A stretch of 64,000 nucleotides of DNA from Phascolarctos cinereus (GCF_002099425.1 NW_018344159.1:1426001-1490000), one strand, 5' to 3'; shown: positions 1-40,159, counted from the first letter of the stretch. The notes: generated by a model from the letters alone, not told the origin. Made by a program: numbers and translations.

Positions 1-130
1 TGGAGGAGTCATCTGATCCCAAACATGTTGCTTAACATGTAATACTTAACAATATATTCAGACATTCAGTGCAACTGAATCTCATGGTTTTATAGACTAT
101 AAAAGTTATAATTTACACATTCACTTTGAG

Positions 131-389
131 GCAGTCTTCTAGGTAGCACAAGAAATATGAGAGACTTGGAGTTAGAAAGACCTAAGTTCAAATCCTGCCT
201 CAGGATTTGCCTGTGTGACTGGGCAAGTTAGTTAACCTCTATATGCCTCTATACGCTTCAGTTTCCTCATCCTTAAAATAGATATAATAATGGAACCTAC
301 CTTACAGGGTTGTTTGTAGAATTAAAGGAGTTAATATATTCAAAACACTTTGTAAACCTTAAAGAGCTATATAAATGTAAGTTATTGTT
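131..389 (+). repeat. MIR-type CORE-SINE
   Basis: Reads through the tRNA-like part (GTTCAAATCC), the core (CAGTTTCCTCATC) and the 3' part ending ATATAAATGTAAGTTATTG. Diverged, hence old. Lies in a CLUL1 intron. Confidence 0.75.
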
Positions 390-433
390 TTAGATTTTTA
401 GAGCCCCTAGGTTTTTGTTTTTCCTATAGTAAC

Positions 434-662
434 AGTTAACATTTACATACCACTTTAAGGCTTGCAATTCACTTTACAAATATTATTTAATTTGATCCTC
501 ACAACAACCCTTGGAAATAGATGCAATTATTATCCCCAATTTACAGATAAGGAAACTGAGGTTGAGAGGGATCAAATGACTTGCCCAGAGTCACACAGCT
601 GATATCTAAAGCAGGAATTGACCACTGGTCTTCCTAAATCCACTGTGTCCACCTAGTGGCCT
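434..662 (-). repeat. MIR-type CORE-SINE
   Basis: The plus strand shows the reverse complement: GATCCTCACAACAACCC, GATAAGGAAACTGAGG, TGACTTGCCCAGAGTCACAC, and a tRNA-like end CACTGTGTCCACCTAG. Confidence 0.7.
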
Positions 663-863
663 TTATATTGTCTACAGAGAGAATTGCTTGATCAGTGACC
701 ACTTCTGTCCTATCCAAATAGACAATAGAAGCTGCTCTGTCAGCTGCTGAGAGGGGAAAGGGAAATGGTTTGGAAAAATAGCTTAGAAACACTCACTTTA
801 AAAGCAGCAAGTACTGAGGCACTTGACATTGAAATGACATGTTATTTTCTCCCCCTCAATTAG

Positions 864-18149
<17,286 letters not shown>

Positions 18150-18564
18150 GCCTGGTAAGCAATGCAGCCTCATTGAGGGTACTTTCTTGAAATGTGTTTA
18201 ACTCTATAGAGAAGTAAGGGCAATAGACCACACCAATATGCAATGTATTCCGCATTTTACAATTTAAGCATAAATAGTCTCATCCAGGTAAAAGATTCAC
18301 ATCCTCTCAGTTCCCACAAATTGAAACAAAATGCTATACCATCTAAGGATGATTTCATCAGTTAAAGTGAATGGACTGCATTTCTTGATGTTAGATACAA
18401 AATCCTCTTTTAAATAAATGTATGTCCCAATTAGAGTGAGATGTGACAATTCTCTGCTTTGGTAATACAATGAACCTTCATGTAAATGTAAGCACATTTC
18501 ATTTTTAAGTTTTATTTAACAAATTAAATTGGACACGTGATTGATTTGTAACCAATCTGGTACA

Positions 18565-18570
18565 AATAAA
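18565..18570 (+). terminator. Candidate CLUL1 polyadenylation signal
   Basis: AATAAA about 415 bases after the CLUL1 stop, followed by T/G-rich sequence near 18605-18630. It is the first AATAAA hexamer after the stop that I noticed. No transcript evidence is available and a spliced 3'UTR is possible. Confidence 0.3.
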
Positions 18571-18599
18571 TCCCTTCCGGAAGAACATAGGGTTCCCCT

Positions 18600-19960
18600 G
18601 TTAATCCTTGCTTTCTGTGACTGGGCTTATAGCACCAGGCTCTCTTAACATAAGTGCAGTTACCAACCGGTTAAATCCTTGACCAATACCTGGTTTATGT
18701 TTAAAGGAAGGCCTGTAGGCCAGCCAGAGATGTTGGAAAAAACAACCCCTTAATGAGTTCTGATGCACAGAATAGCATGTAAAACAATGGGAGTCAGTTC
18801 AATGCAAAGCTTTATTGGCAGTAATGGGAAAGAAAGGGAAGGAGAAAGGTTGAAGGGGACCCAATATACAACTTAATCACATACACCATTCTCAAACTCT
18901 GAAAATAAATGACCAAAGAGCCACAGAGGTTATACAGTTAAACTCTGAAAAATCATGGAGGTAATAGGCAAAAGGTCTTCTTTATTCGGCTGGAGGTGGG
19001 AAACTAGACACAGGTGCCGGAGTCTGCTCTAGGACTCAGCAGACCCAAAGTAGTAGGACTAAGCCTTGTTACATGTAGACATGGCTAGACATAGAGGCAA
19101 GCACTGAGGTGCAGCCACTGCAACGAGGGAGTAACAGCAACACAGAGACAAGTTTGCCTAGTGGAAAAAGTCTACTCATAGCAGGGCTTGATGACCAGAA
19201 CATGGATCGTGCAGGCGCTTGTCTGAGCTCAGGGACTACCTAGGATTGGCTCGAGCCAGTTCTAGGATTTAGCTGCAGCAGAGTTCATCCAGAGGGTGAG
19301 TCCAGAGGATTGTTGCGCCAAGATCAGGGCACAGCTTGCTTGCTGGGCCTCAGCTCTGGAAAACAGGGTGTTCTCCTAATAGTAAGAAAATAAAGGGGTA
19401 AAAAGAGGAGTGGTCGTGGGTGGGAATCCTGATGCTAACATGGAGAATAACTCACATAAGGACACTGCTGTGTGGGGAAGCACAGAGACACGGTTCATTC
19501 AGCTGAAAAGGCATGCTCCAAGGTGCCATTCTAAGAGTAGGATACTTAAACCCTGATTTTGGTAACCACCTGGAGCTGTCCATTTTTTAGTGTTTGGGGA
19601 ATATAGGGGATTTGGAGTGGGGTACATAAGTATAGGGAGAAAAAACAAGCTAACTGTTAGAAAGATATTATTTTGGGATACACAGCTGGATTAACCTTAA
19701 AAAATATTATAGCCAGTATTATTACATGACTAGATTCTATAAGCTACAGCCTCCCTGAAGGGGAGACTGTCATGAAGGTTTCTAGACCACCAGAACTATT
19801 TTGTAACAGTGATCACCAGAGTCTAAATGTTGTTTTCTGCGATCGTTAGAAGGGAACTTCGTTCAGTAACCGCCATCCTGAAGGATTTGTCTTCTTACTG
19901 TTTATGAGGGGTCATAGTTAATGCGCTGCCTTCAATGAATAATTAAACTACATATGCCAT
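18600..19960. other. Intergenic sequence of unassigned origin, possibly an LTR fossil in part
   Basis: About 1.3 kb without SINE, L2 or MIR signatures and richer in G+C than its surroundings. A reverse-strand AATAAA (GCTTTATTGG near 18808) and compact unique sequence to 19500 would suit an LTR in minus orientation. I see no coding parts and no secure termini. It follows the CLUL1 3' end. Confidence 0.25.
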
Positions 19961-20008
19961 TTCTGGGTAGTCTCTATGCCAGGGGTGGGAGGATTTGACT
20001 AACTTAAT

Positions 20009-20030
20009 CACACACACACACACACACACT
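20009..20030 (+). repeat. (CA)n microsatellite
   Basis: About ten CA units. Confidence 0.9.
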
Positions 20031-20309
20031 TACATGTTGGCTATGTTATCATGTGCTCTAAGTATTATAAAAGAGTCCAACTCCCTTAATTTACAGAGAA
20101 TGAAACTGAGAACCTGAAAGATTTAACTGAAGTCAGGTTCTCCAGATTCCAGATTAATTTTTCTTTCTACTATATCATATTACCTCCCTCGTTTGCTCCA
20201 AATGTTCATAAGGAACAACAGGCCATTTTGAAGCTCCATCCCATATCACCATCCCACCGTTAGGGAAAAAAAAGTGCTTGACTTACTGGGAGAAATCTGT
20301 TTTCTCTAA

Positions 20310-20430
20310 TTTTCAGCATCTCTTTTATTAGAATGTAAGTTTCTTGAGAATAAGGACCATCTTGTTTTCTGGATTTTGTACACCTAGCACAGGGCCTAGC
20401 CCCTATTAAGCACTTAAATGCTTTATCTAT
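20310..20430 (+). repeat. L2 LINE 3' end fragment
   Basis: GAATGTAAGTTTCTTGAGAA, CACCTAGCACAGGGCCTAG, CTATTAAGCACTTAAATG. Confidence 0.6.
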
Positions 20431-20459
20431 CTCCTCCATGTACCATGTACATATAGTTA

Positions 20460-20576
20460 CTAAGTGTGTGAGACAGGATTTGAACACAGGTCTTTCTGAT
20501 TCCTAAGTGCCATTTCCATAAAGTGGTACTTAGGAATCAGAAAGACCTGTGTTCAAATCCTGTCTCACACACTTAG
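20460..20576. repeat. Near-perfect palindrome made from a MIR-type SINE
   Basis: The 49-base arm 20460-20508 is the exact reverse complement of 20528-20576. The spacer pairs partly (GCCATTT against AAGTGGT), and outside the arms the match continues with a few C/T differences to about 20449 and 20587. The right arm belongs to a MIR running to about 20700; the left arm is an inverted copy of the same segment. Confidence 0.95.
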
Positions 20577-20705
20577 TAGCTGTATGATCCTGGGAAAGTC
20601 CCAGAACCTCTCTGGGCCTCAGTTTCCTCATCCGTATAATATATAGATTGGAATCAATGGCTTCTGATGCCTCTTCCCTCTCTAAATCTATGATTCTGTA
20701 ATATT
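20521..20705 (+). repeat. MIR-type CORE-SINE
   Basis: Continues from the palindrome's right arm through CTGTATGATCCTGGGAAAGT, GGCCTCAGTTTCCTCATC and CTCTAAATCTATGATTCTGT. Confidence 0.7.
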
Positions 20706-21741
20706 ATCATTTAGAATACCTAGAACATTAAGTGCTATTAAGTGCCCATCTATTAAGTGCTAGCTTAATAGATATGTATCTTTTATTACCATAAATAATA
20801 AATGTTTATTGTTCATCAATTGTGAGCAAGGAAAGCACCAAAAAGCTATTTGGCTTTCCCACTAGAGAGAAAGGCCCATCTGCGATCTAGGAAAACCTCA
20901 GGGAGCAGTAAGCATCTAATCAAATAGGAATAAATAGAACTTTTACATGTTAGTTTGCTGCTTATTTAATGACTAATAATATTTAATTGTTTATTTTTCA
21001 ACAACTAAAGCCACTTATGCTATTGTCTTACACCCTAGGCTGTAATTATAAAAGCTATCACCAGAAGCCTCTGTTCTTATATTGCTATTTTATAACTATT
21101 TCTCATACTTTCCCCAAAGGGGAAAAGGATCTCACCTGAGCTAAATGATGCTAAACACTGGAGGAGTATTTGTAACTTGACAAGGATATTTATCCTTTCT
21201 ATCCTATTCTAACTACAGCAATGTAGATAATAAACACTGTTTTGATTTTTTATGTGTTCTGCAAAAATGACAATTATTATTGCCTTTTTTTTTTAAAGAT
21301 GAGATGATCTGATACAGCTGACATCTGGGATCTAGACATACCCCTCCGTCTGAGGTCCCAGAATCGTGAAACAGATGAGAAAGATGTGATGAATGCACTA
21401 AATATGTGATTTTATGGTGGTAAAATATTAGTTTTGAATGCCATGAAAAACTGAGAATTGATTAATTTTCTATTGTAGTTTAATAGCTGTTCAAAACATG
21501 CTTTAAGTTAAAAAAAAGTATAGTTAGTGTATGGATGCTCTATATTTTGTGGGTTTTGTTTAAAAACTAAATAAATGAAGATCTAGTCTCTGAAATGTCT
21601 GTTTTACTAATATGTTGGGGGTTTTCCTTCTTTTCAGTCTTACATTTATAATATGCATTGACACTGTAGTATTTTCCTTTAACATGGCAATATTTTAATG
21701 AAAAACACATGCTGCTTTTGGTTGACATCTAATCATTCTGT

Positions 21742-22520
21742 TGAGGTTTAGAGGTTTAGGGGTGCTGGGACCTCAAAATCACAACACTCGGGTATTGCCT
21801 GAGTGAATTTGACCCAATTCTTCTTTCAGCCAAAGACAAGGTTTATTATAGATCATCCATATTGGCTAGACTCTTAAGAATCTAAACATTTGTGACACGC
21901 TTAAGACAGGCAGGCGATATATCAGATTGTGTGCCGTCTTGGGGAGGGTGGTGGGAAGGATGGGGGAGAAAAATTTTAAACTCAAAAGCATATGGGAATG
22001 ATTGTTGATAAATCAAAATAAATTAATAATAATTAAAGAAAAAAGACCGGCAGGCAGACATGAGGAAATCTCAGCCCCTAAATGGCAGCCAGATTATGGG
22101 AAGGATCTAGGAGAGGCCAAGTAGTTTGGGGTGACTGGAAGAGGAGTCTGGAAGAAGGGGTACCTTGGTGGGAGTGTCCAGTAGGTGGGGGTTACTGGAG
22201 GAGGGTCTAGGGAGGATCTGGATGGGAGTGACTAGGAGTTGTTGAAAGGAATCTTAGATAGAATCAAAGATGGTAAATAGCCTAGGGGCCACTGGGGCTA
22301 ATAGAGATGGAGGGCTGGGCTCAATTAGGGTAATAAAGAATTGGAAGAAGGAAAGGCCGGTTGATGAGATTATAGCTTCAAGTGAATGCTACAGACTTCC
22401 TTGATCAAGTAGGACAGTTCTAGAAGAATCCCACAGACAGAAGGGACCCAAAATCGTTTTGGGGTGAGAGGCAAAGGTCTCAGCTCAGACCTGTACCCCA
22501 TCAATTCTTCTTGGACTATA
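21742..22520 (-). mobile_element. LTR fossil, copy 1, interrupted by a LINE-type insertion
   Basis: Plus strand starts TGAGGTTTAGAGG, then GGGGTGCTGGGACCTCAAAA, and TTTCAGCCAAAGACAAGGTT followed by TTTATTATAG, a reverse AATAAA. In the reverse reading this is a 3' LTR portion with poly(A) signal ending in CA. It is the same family and orientation as the copy at 24585. Interrupted at 21917-22047. Its 5' limit near 22520 is estimated. Broken and old. Confidence 0.6.
21917..22047 (+). repeat. Non-LTR 3'-end family A, nested in LTR copy 1
   Basis: ATATCAGATTGTGTGCCGTC, GGGGGAGAAAAATTTTAAAC, ending AAATTAATAATAATTAAAG plus A. Flanked by AGACAGGCAGGC (about 21905) and AGACCGGCAGGC (about 22046), a target-site duplication with one change. 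Very similar to the 3' half of 25110-25476. Confidence 0.75.
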
Positions 22521-23880
22521 CTTGCAACATCTTATGAATGTAAACACAAACCATTTGTTACAGTGATCTTATAATCTTACAGATCATTAACTTGAAGCAC
22601 AAGAGATAAAGTGATGAGCCCAAGGTGGAAGCAGTATTTAAAGGAAAAAAGGCTATTCTTAGCATTAAAAGGGATTCTTTTCGTTTACAAAATAATTCCT
22701 CTTCTAAATAACTCTTTGTTGACTGTGTTAGTTTACTCTCTTAGACCACAGACACAGAGCTTAGAAAGTTCAATTGTTTGGAGTCACTGAAAATTGAAGA
22801 TAATCATTCCTAATGGAAGATAAAGTCTTTTAAAAATTATAATGGAAGCAAAAGGTAAAATCAGATTCTCTAGGTTTTTCTAAGTATGTGTACCCTTTGT
22901 ATAAAGTATGGTGCTCTTTTATTCTTCCATGCTGCATCTCAAATGTATAGGACCCATTCAGGTAGATTTTTCTAGCGTTAAATTACTCCCTGGGAGGTAC
23001 TTGAGCACTTTCACGATGGATCTAATATTTGATATGAAATGGAAAGATTACTGGAAATTGAGTGCTTGAATATAGTCCTGACTCTGCCACTTAGCAACCG
23101 AAGGTAAGTCAATTCAATTTAATTGAGGAAAACACTTGTTACAGACCTGGTGTGAATAAAATTCAGCAAATATTTCTTATACATTTTGGAGACGATATAA
23201 AGGTTAGATGAGACTCAGGTTTTTTTCTAGGCACTTATGGCCTGATAAATTAGAAAAGGCCACTGGGAAGTGCTATTTCCAAACCTCATCTAATAATCTT
23301 AACATCATGAAAACTTGAGTTTCTGGCTTCCCCTCCCTTGATCTTCCATTTCCTCTGTTATGAAATGATGGACTGTTTCTAGCTCTAAAATTCTATGACT
23401 TCACCACATCCTCTGTCTATGTTTTTTAGGACAAGGCAAGAATAAGTTAAGATGGAAATCTGATCACTTAGGGGCAAACCAGAGGTCTGGAAACGTCCTC
23501 TGATTCGAACTGGAAGAAAAATGTTTTGAAATAAAGCTGAAAACAAGTAGGGGGGAAAAAGGCCATATAAAATTTATTTGTGCATCACTTTTGCCCTCAC
23601 CTGCATATCAAAATAGTGAGCTTTGACCTATGCTTAGGAATGCATTTACCTCTTTCAGACTACTGGTTCTGAGGTAATCTTAATGTCCATGTCCAAAACT
23701 GCTTATGTAATTGAACATGTATTTATTTCCTGGCTGTTTATTCATACACATACATACTTGCTTCTGATTTTAAGAATTCCTTTTGTCTGAATCAGGGGTG
23801 TGCTGGTAAATGTTTTATAAGTGGCTCTCTAGGGAAAAAAAGAGTCCATGACACACTTTTAAGTTTAATCTGCATTATTT
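22520..23880. other. Intergenic segment between two LTR copies, no gene seen
   Basis: Contains only weak MIR-like scraps (near 22570-22640 and 23030-23110). No recognisable retroviral coding region lies between the two LTR-type copies, so I cannot say whether they belonged to one provirus. Confidence 0.5.
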
Positions 23881-23996
23881 TTGTTTGGTTTTTGGAGGCA
23901 ATCATGGTTAAGTGACTTGCCCAGGGTCACACAGCTGGTAAGTGTCTGAAGTCACATTTGAACTCAGGTCCTCCTGACTCCAGGACCAGTGTTTAA
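23876..23996 (-). repeat. Short marsupial CORE-SINE, shortened
   Basis: GGTTAAGTGACTTGCCCAGG, ACAGCTGGTAAGTGTCTGAA, CAGGTCCTCCTGACTCCAGG. Flanked by TTTAATCTGCATTATT and TTTAATCTGTATTATT, a target-site duplication with one change. Confidence 0.85.
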
Positions 23997-24179
23997 TCTG
24001 TATTATTAACATTTTCTCCATCACTTTCTTAAATCCAAAAAAATCAACAAAACAATCAATTGAGCCCTGCTTTGGAGTGTAGCAATTTCCAAGGTATAAG
24101 GGGGAGGGAAAAGGAATAAGCATTTATGTATAATGTACAATTATATATAATAATAAATGTGTATAATCGTGCACTCATT

Positions 24180-24335
24180 CATTTAGAGTTGGAAGGGAGT
24201 CAAGTCCAACTCCTGCATTTTACAGATGAGGAAACAACTGATTTCTGAGAGTGACTCGCTCAGGGTCACATAGCCAGTAAGTATCTCAGGGCAGGATTTG
24301 AATTCAGGTCTTTCAGATTTTAGGTCCACCTCAGG
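24180..24335 (-). repeat. MIR-related SINE
   Basis: AGAGTTGGAAGGGAGTCAAG, TTTTACAGATGAGGAAACAA, GCTCAGGGTCACATAGCCAG, GATTTGAATTCAGGTC. Confidence 0.65.
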
Positions 24336-24584
24336 TCATGTGGTGCTGCCTTCTTGACTGAGACTGTAAGAAAGAAGGCAAGGAAAAACAAAGGGGGTGG
24401 ATGGGAGAAGGTCACATAAAAGGAAAAAGGCAAATGCTTGGTACACAATAGGAATCTCAGAAAGCTAATGTAGGACAGCAAAAGGAAAACTGATGTTTTC
24501 CTCTTACTGCAACCCTTCTCAGCCACCCCTTAAAACTTGCCCGTTTTCATTTGGCTTCTATTTATTGAAGGTTAGTCACAATAT

Positions 24585-25550
24585 TGAGGTTTAGGGGTGC
24601 TGGGACCCCAATATCACAACATGTGGATCTTGCTCAAAAGAATTAGACCCAGGCCTTCTTTCAGCCAAAGTCAAGGTTTATTAGAACATCCGTCATATTG
24701 GGCAGACTCTTAAGGAGCTAGATTGGCATCTAAGCCTTTGGGTAGATTAAAAGAGCCTGAGCACCTTAATGGAGACAAAAACGGAGCTTATATACAGAAA
24801 GACTGTGGGAGGGATCTAGGAGTGGCTAAGTAGTTTGGGATGACTGGAGGAGGGGTCTAAAATCTGAATGGGAGTGGTCAGTAAACTGGGGTGAACAGAA
24901 CACCTGGGACCTGGGAGCACCTGATCTGAGCTTTGAAGGAAGCTAGGAATAATAAGAGGTAAAAGTGAGAAGAGAGTGCATTTCAGGGAGATGGAGGGGA
25001 AATCGGTGTATGACATAGTCTGGGCACAGGTCAGGGAACACTGAGTTTGGGGTGGTAGGATGTAGACGGCATAAAAAATCCAAAGTTAGCCTTATTAAAG
25101 TCAACCCTCGTGACTAATACTGATAAACTTAACCCTTCCCAGCAATATAAGGATCTATGACATCTCCAGAGGCCTTGTGATGAAAAATACTATCCACATC
25201 CAAAGAAAGAACTATGGAAGTTGAATTGCTACTTTTTTTTTCCTCTTCTGTTGAGTTTTGTTTCCTCTTTCTGATGGTACCTCCTGTTGTTTTTAATTTT
25301 TACTTACAACATCACTAATGTGAAAATATGTTTAATAGGAATGTTAATGTATAGCCTATATCAGATTGTGTGCTGTCTTGGGGAGGGTGGTGGGGAGGAA
25401 GGGGGAGAAAAATTTTAAACTCAAAAGCATATGGAAGTGATTACTGATATATCAAAATAAATTAATAAAATAAAAAAAAGTCAACCCTCAAAAACCCTAC
25501 CTAGTAGAGCCATGAGAATCTGAGACAGCAGATAATCCACAAAATCACCT
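24585..25550 (-). mobile_element. LTR fossil, copy 2, interrupted by a LINE-type insertion
   Basis: Starts TGAGGTTTAGGGGTGCTGGG and shares TTTCAGCCAAAGTCAAGGTT, TTTATTAGA (reverse AATAAA) and AGTAGTTTGGGATGACTGGA with copy 1. Same minus orientation, about 2.8 kb apart. Interrupted at 25110-25476. The far limit is estimated. Broken and old. Confidence 0.6.
25110..25476 (+). repeat. Non-LTR 3'-end family A, nested in LTR copy 2
   Basis: GTGACTAATACTGATAAACT, CTATCCACATCCAAAGAAAG, GATTGTGTGCTGTCTTGGGG, ending TTAATAAAATAAAAA. Exact 13-base target-site duplication AAAGTCAACCCTC at 25097-25109 and 25477-25489. Confidence 0.85.
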
Positions 25551-26461
25551 GAACTTAATGTTAAAAACAAACAACTCATTTATGTAGTGTTTTAAGGTTT
25601 CAAGTGCACTTTCCTGTCCTGTGTGACAGATTGTACATATTTTATATCCATACTGAATAGGAAGAAATTTACTATGACAGACTAAATGAGCCAGGCCTTC
25701 AAAACTTGGGCTAACTCCCTTTTGAGGGATGGTTTGACCAAAGGGATCAGGGTGTACAGAAACAATTTCAAGTTCTTTTCTATTTCCCTATTAAAATCTT
25801 ACGCCAAAAAGCAACAAAATGGATTTTTAAACCTTGAGTTTTCCATTATCTATGAAGATTTCCCATGTACTTATGGTGCTTTTGACTTAATACAAATGTA
25901 CAACCTGAAAAAGAACATGAGTGACCTCAACTAAAGGCCTTTAAGGACACTCACAGAACTTCTTTGATGCCTAATCTTTTAATTTTGTCTCTTCTGTGAA
26001 GTGTCTTTTAGAAAGTGATTTATTTGAAAACAGACTGTATAAAAGAATATTTTCCTGGTTTTTGTTAATCAAGTAGTGGAGCCAGGGACTGATGAGAAAA
26101 TGTTTCCTAATTTCTAGAGGATGATTCCCTAGAAGTCAAGAAAACTTCTGTTAACAGCAAAAAAATTTATTACTTATATTATTATTATTTGAAATTTTTG
26201 TGGGAGTTCAGAATTTTGCAGATGGAAGAAATTTGGGATTCCTGAACAAAGATATGTATGATATGCAAAATGGCAGGGCACACTAAAGCTTCTACAGGAT
26301 ACTGATACTTAAAAATGTTATTGCTAAATTGGGAAATTATTGTTAACTATAAGTTCCTTTGGCTACAGATGTTTACTGAACTACAAAGATCTCATAAATC
26401 CTTAAGAGGAACAAACTGTTATTCATCTAACTCCTGGGCTTTCCCCCTGTTCCTTATTGGA

Positions 26462-26662
26462 AGCTTGGAGTCAGGAAGACCTGAGTTCAAATTCAGCCTC
26501 ATACCAGCTGTGTGACCCTAAGCAAGTCACTTAACCTTGTTTGCCTCAGTTCCTCATCTGTAAAATGAGCTGGAGAAGGAAATGGCAAACCACTCCAAGA
26601 AAATGCCAATTAGGGTCATGAAGAGTCAGACATGACTGAAATGACTGAACAACAGTCATGAG
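26462..26662 (+). repeat. Long marsupial CORE-SINE, head missing
   Basis: TGGAGTCAGGAAGACCTGAG, GCTGTGTGACCCTAAGCAAG, GAGCTGGAGAAGGAAATGGC and the tail AGTCAGACATGACTGAAATG. Confidence 0.85.
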
Positions 26663-26909
26663 TTTCAATGAACAGCCAAAAAAGTTAGACTTCAGGAAAG
26701 TCACAGGCATGATGCTTGTCTCCCATTATGGCCACATTAAAAGGTAGTATGCGTCGGGAGTAGGGGGGAAAACTCCGAATGAGTTCTGGATATGTGCATA
26801 CAGGGACAGGGATCAGACTTGCGATTTCACTGGTATATGAGAAATTGAGCAAACTCCTATTAATGTAGATCTCACCTTCTGTGCAACAGATGGGCTCATG
26901 GAGAATCGG

Positions 26910-27010
26910 CCTAGAGCACGGACAGTTAAGTGATTGGCCCGAAGTTACACAACCAGTATCTGTCATGGATTTGTAACCAGGTCTTCCTGGCTTCGTGGGC
27001 TCTGCATTGC
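26910..27010 (-). repeat. MIR-type SINE fragment
   Basis: AGTTAAGTGATTGGCCCGAA, ACACAACCAGTATCTGTCAT, GTAACCAGGTCTTCCTGGCT. Confidence 0.5.
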
Positions 27011-27114
27011 CACGAAATGCCTCTCAAATGTCTATAAGCCAAGCCATATACTGAATCGAAATCCTAAGGCCAGTGGTGTGTGAGAAGTAGACCTCTCCCC
27101 AAGGGCGAAAGGTT

Positions 27115-27720
27115 CAAGTCAATTCAACAAGAATTTTCTCAGTGCCTATGCAAGTCAATCATCGCCCTGCCTTAAAGGAGCTTACATTATACCCGGGTGA
27201 GGACAGTTATTTATGGTTTATCAATCAACGAATCAACGAATATTTATTAAACCCCTATTAGGTGTCAGGTGCTGTGCTAAGCACAGAGAATTCAGAAAGA
27301 GACAAAAGATAGTCCCTGCCCTCAAGGAGCTTACATTCTGCTGGGGTGAGGTTTATCAACCAATTAATGAACATTTATAAAGCGTCAGGCACCAGGGCTA
27401 AGCGCTGGGGACACAGCAAAAGGCAAAAGGCTGTCAGGTCCTGGTGGAGCTTACAGTCTAATGGAGGAAACCATGCAAACGAACATATACAAATCAAGTG
27501 GGACAGATACTAGATAAATACGAAATAATCAATAGAGTCATGGCACTGAAATTAAGAAGGACTGGGGAAGGCTTCCTGTAAAAGATAGGAATTAATTTGG
27601 GACTTAAAGGGAGCCAGAAATGTCAGTGGTCAGAGTGGAGGAAAAGAGAGTATTCCAGGCACGGGGGAACACCAGAGGGAGTGCCCCGAGCAAGAGATGG
27701 AATATATTGTGAGTGAAACA
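27115..27720 (-). repeat. Cluster of L2 LINE 3' regions upstream of TYMS
   Basis: Three starts of a reverse L2 3' end follow each other near 27120, 27225 and 27350: AATATTTATTAAACCCCTAT, GCTGTGCTAAGCACAG, GGAGCTTACATTCTGCTGG, then CCAGGGCTAAGCGCTGGGGA. The third runs on to GTATTCCAGGCACGGGGGAA and CCAGGAGGCCGCTGTCACTG. Confidence 0.65.
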
Positions 27721-28071
27721 GCCAGGAGGCCGCTGTCACTGGATCCACAAGTAAGGGCAGGGAAAGGTGGGAGGAGGCTCCGTAATGAAGGGCATTAAGT
27801 CGATCGCTTTGCACACTCTAATAAGCCACACAAATGTCAATCATCAGGCTGAGCCGCCTCTGCTAGACAGATGCCAAGACTGGGTAGTGGGGAGCCGTGG
27901 GAGAACAGGGGGAGAGGGCTGCAAGCAAATACTCGTGCAACTTCTACCTCCCTGGGCGACCACCGCACACACGCCCCAGCCAGGGGGCCCAACTCGGGGT
28001 CTCTCGGGAACGGAAATTCCTTTTTTTTTTTGCAGCAGGAAGAGGAGTTGCCTAAATTTAAAGTGAAAAAG

Positions 28072-28079
28072 GCGCCAAG
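28072..28079 (-). promoter_or_regulatory. Candidate E2F site
   Basis: The minus strand reads CTTGGCGC, one base from the E2F consensus TTTSGCGC, 45 bases before the TYMS start codon. TYMS is an S-phase gene controlled by E2F in other mammals; use of this site is an inference. Confidence 0.4.
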
Positions 28080-28123
28080 GGGGCCGCGCTTTCCTCCCGC
28101 TCTTCTGTCGCCGCGCTGCAGCC

Positions 28124-39338
<11,215 letters not shown>

Positions 39339-39545
39339 AGCAGCCTGATTCCCGGCTGAAAACAAGTTCCATCTTTTCCAGGATAAGAAGACATGGAAAA
39401 GGGTTAGGAGTGGAGAAAATCTAATTCACCCTGTGACATAAACAGAAGTCCTAACAGATCAGATTATTATCTTATGTACATACACACACAACTTTAACAG
39501 AAGTGAATGGTTATAAACAAAGTATTTGTCTTATGTAATTATTAA

Positions 39546-39551
39546 AATAAA
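39546..39551 (+). terminator. TYMS polyadenylation signal
   Basis: AATAAA about 210 bases after the stop, giving a short 3'UTR. GCAGTTCTTGCATTACA follows, with a T-rich stretch at 39574-39590. Confidence 0.75.
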
Positions 39552-40159
39552 GCAGTTCTTGCATTACAGAATAGGTCTTTTCTTATTCTCTAAAGCAGTA
39601 CAGCTGTGTACTCATGAATTCTCTGGTCATGCTATCTCCATCAACAGATGCTTTATGGAGCTAAAGTGCTAAGCACTGTGGCAGGTAAGGACTAAAATGT
39701 CACTAGTCGACTTTCCCATTTAAAAATTTACTAGAATGTAAATATTTTGTCACAAAGATGGGAAATACATTGCATATACAATGAATTCATGGCAGTCACT
39801 TATAACATATTTTGGGTATAGAATTATACTTCCTGAAATGCGCTTATATTACCTTTTACAAAGAATTTTGCTATTGGTAGACTTTGCTTGTTACAGAATC
39901 TGAATTGATAATCCCTTCTTCAATGATCTTTTTTGGATTTAGGAGGTTTCCTTTTTTTCCCCCTGGGGAATGAACGGCATGGGAAACAGTTTCAAATAGA
40001 TGAAGTCATGAAAGCTGCTGGTTCCAGTAATGCTTTTGTGCCAAGCCTTCCCAAGGCATGGCTTAGGAGAGAAGGGTTGTGATGGGAGCTGTCCTGAGGA
40101 GGGAGGGATTCCACGTGGCTGAACCTTGCCCCTACAAATATCCTACTTTATGGGTCATA

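Noticed and set aside
22520-24585. A retroviral internal region between the two LTR-type copies
   Set aside because: I could not recognise any retroviral coding similarity there, so no provirus is claimed.
25686-25934. 82-codon plus-strand open frame as a small gene
   Set aside because: No family resemblance, no splice or promoter context, and A+T-rich flanks; a chance frame is likelier.
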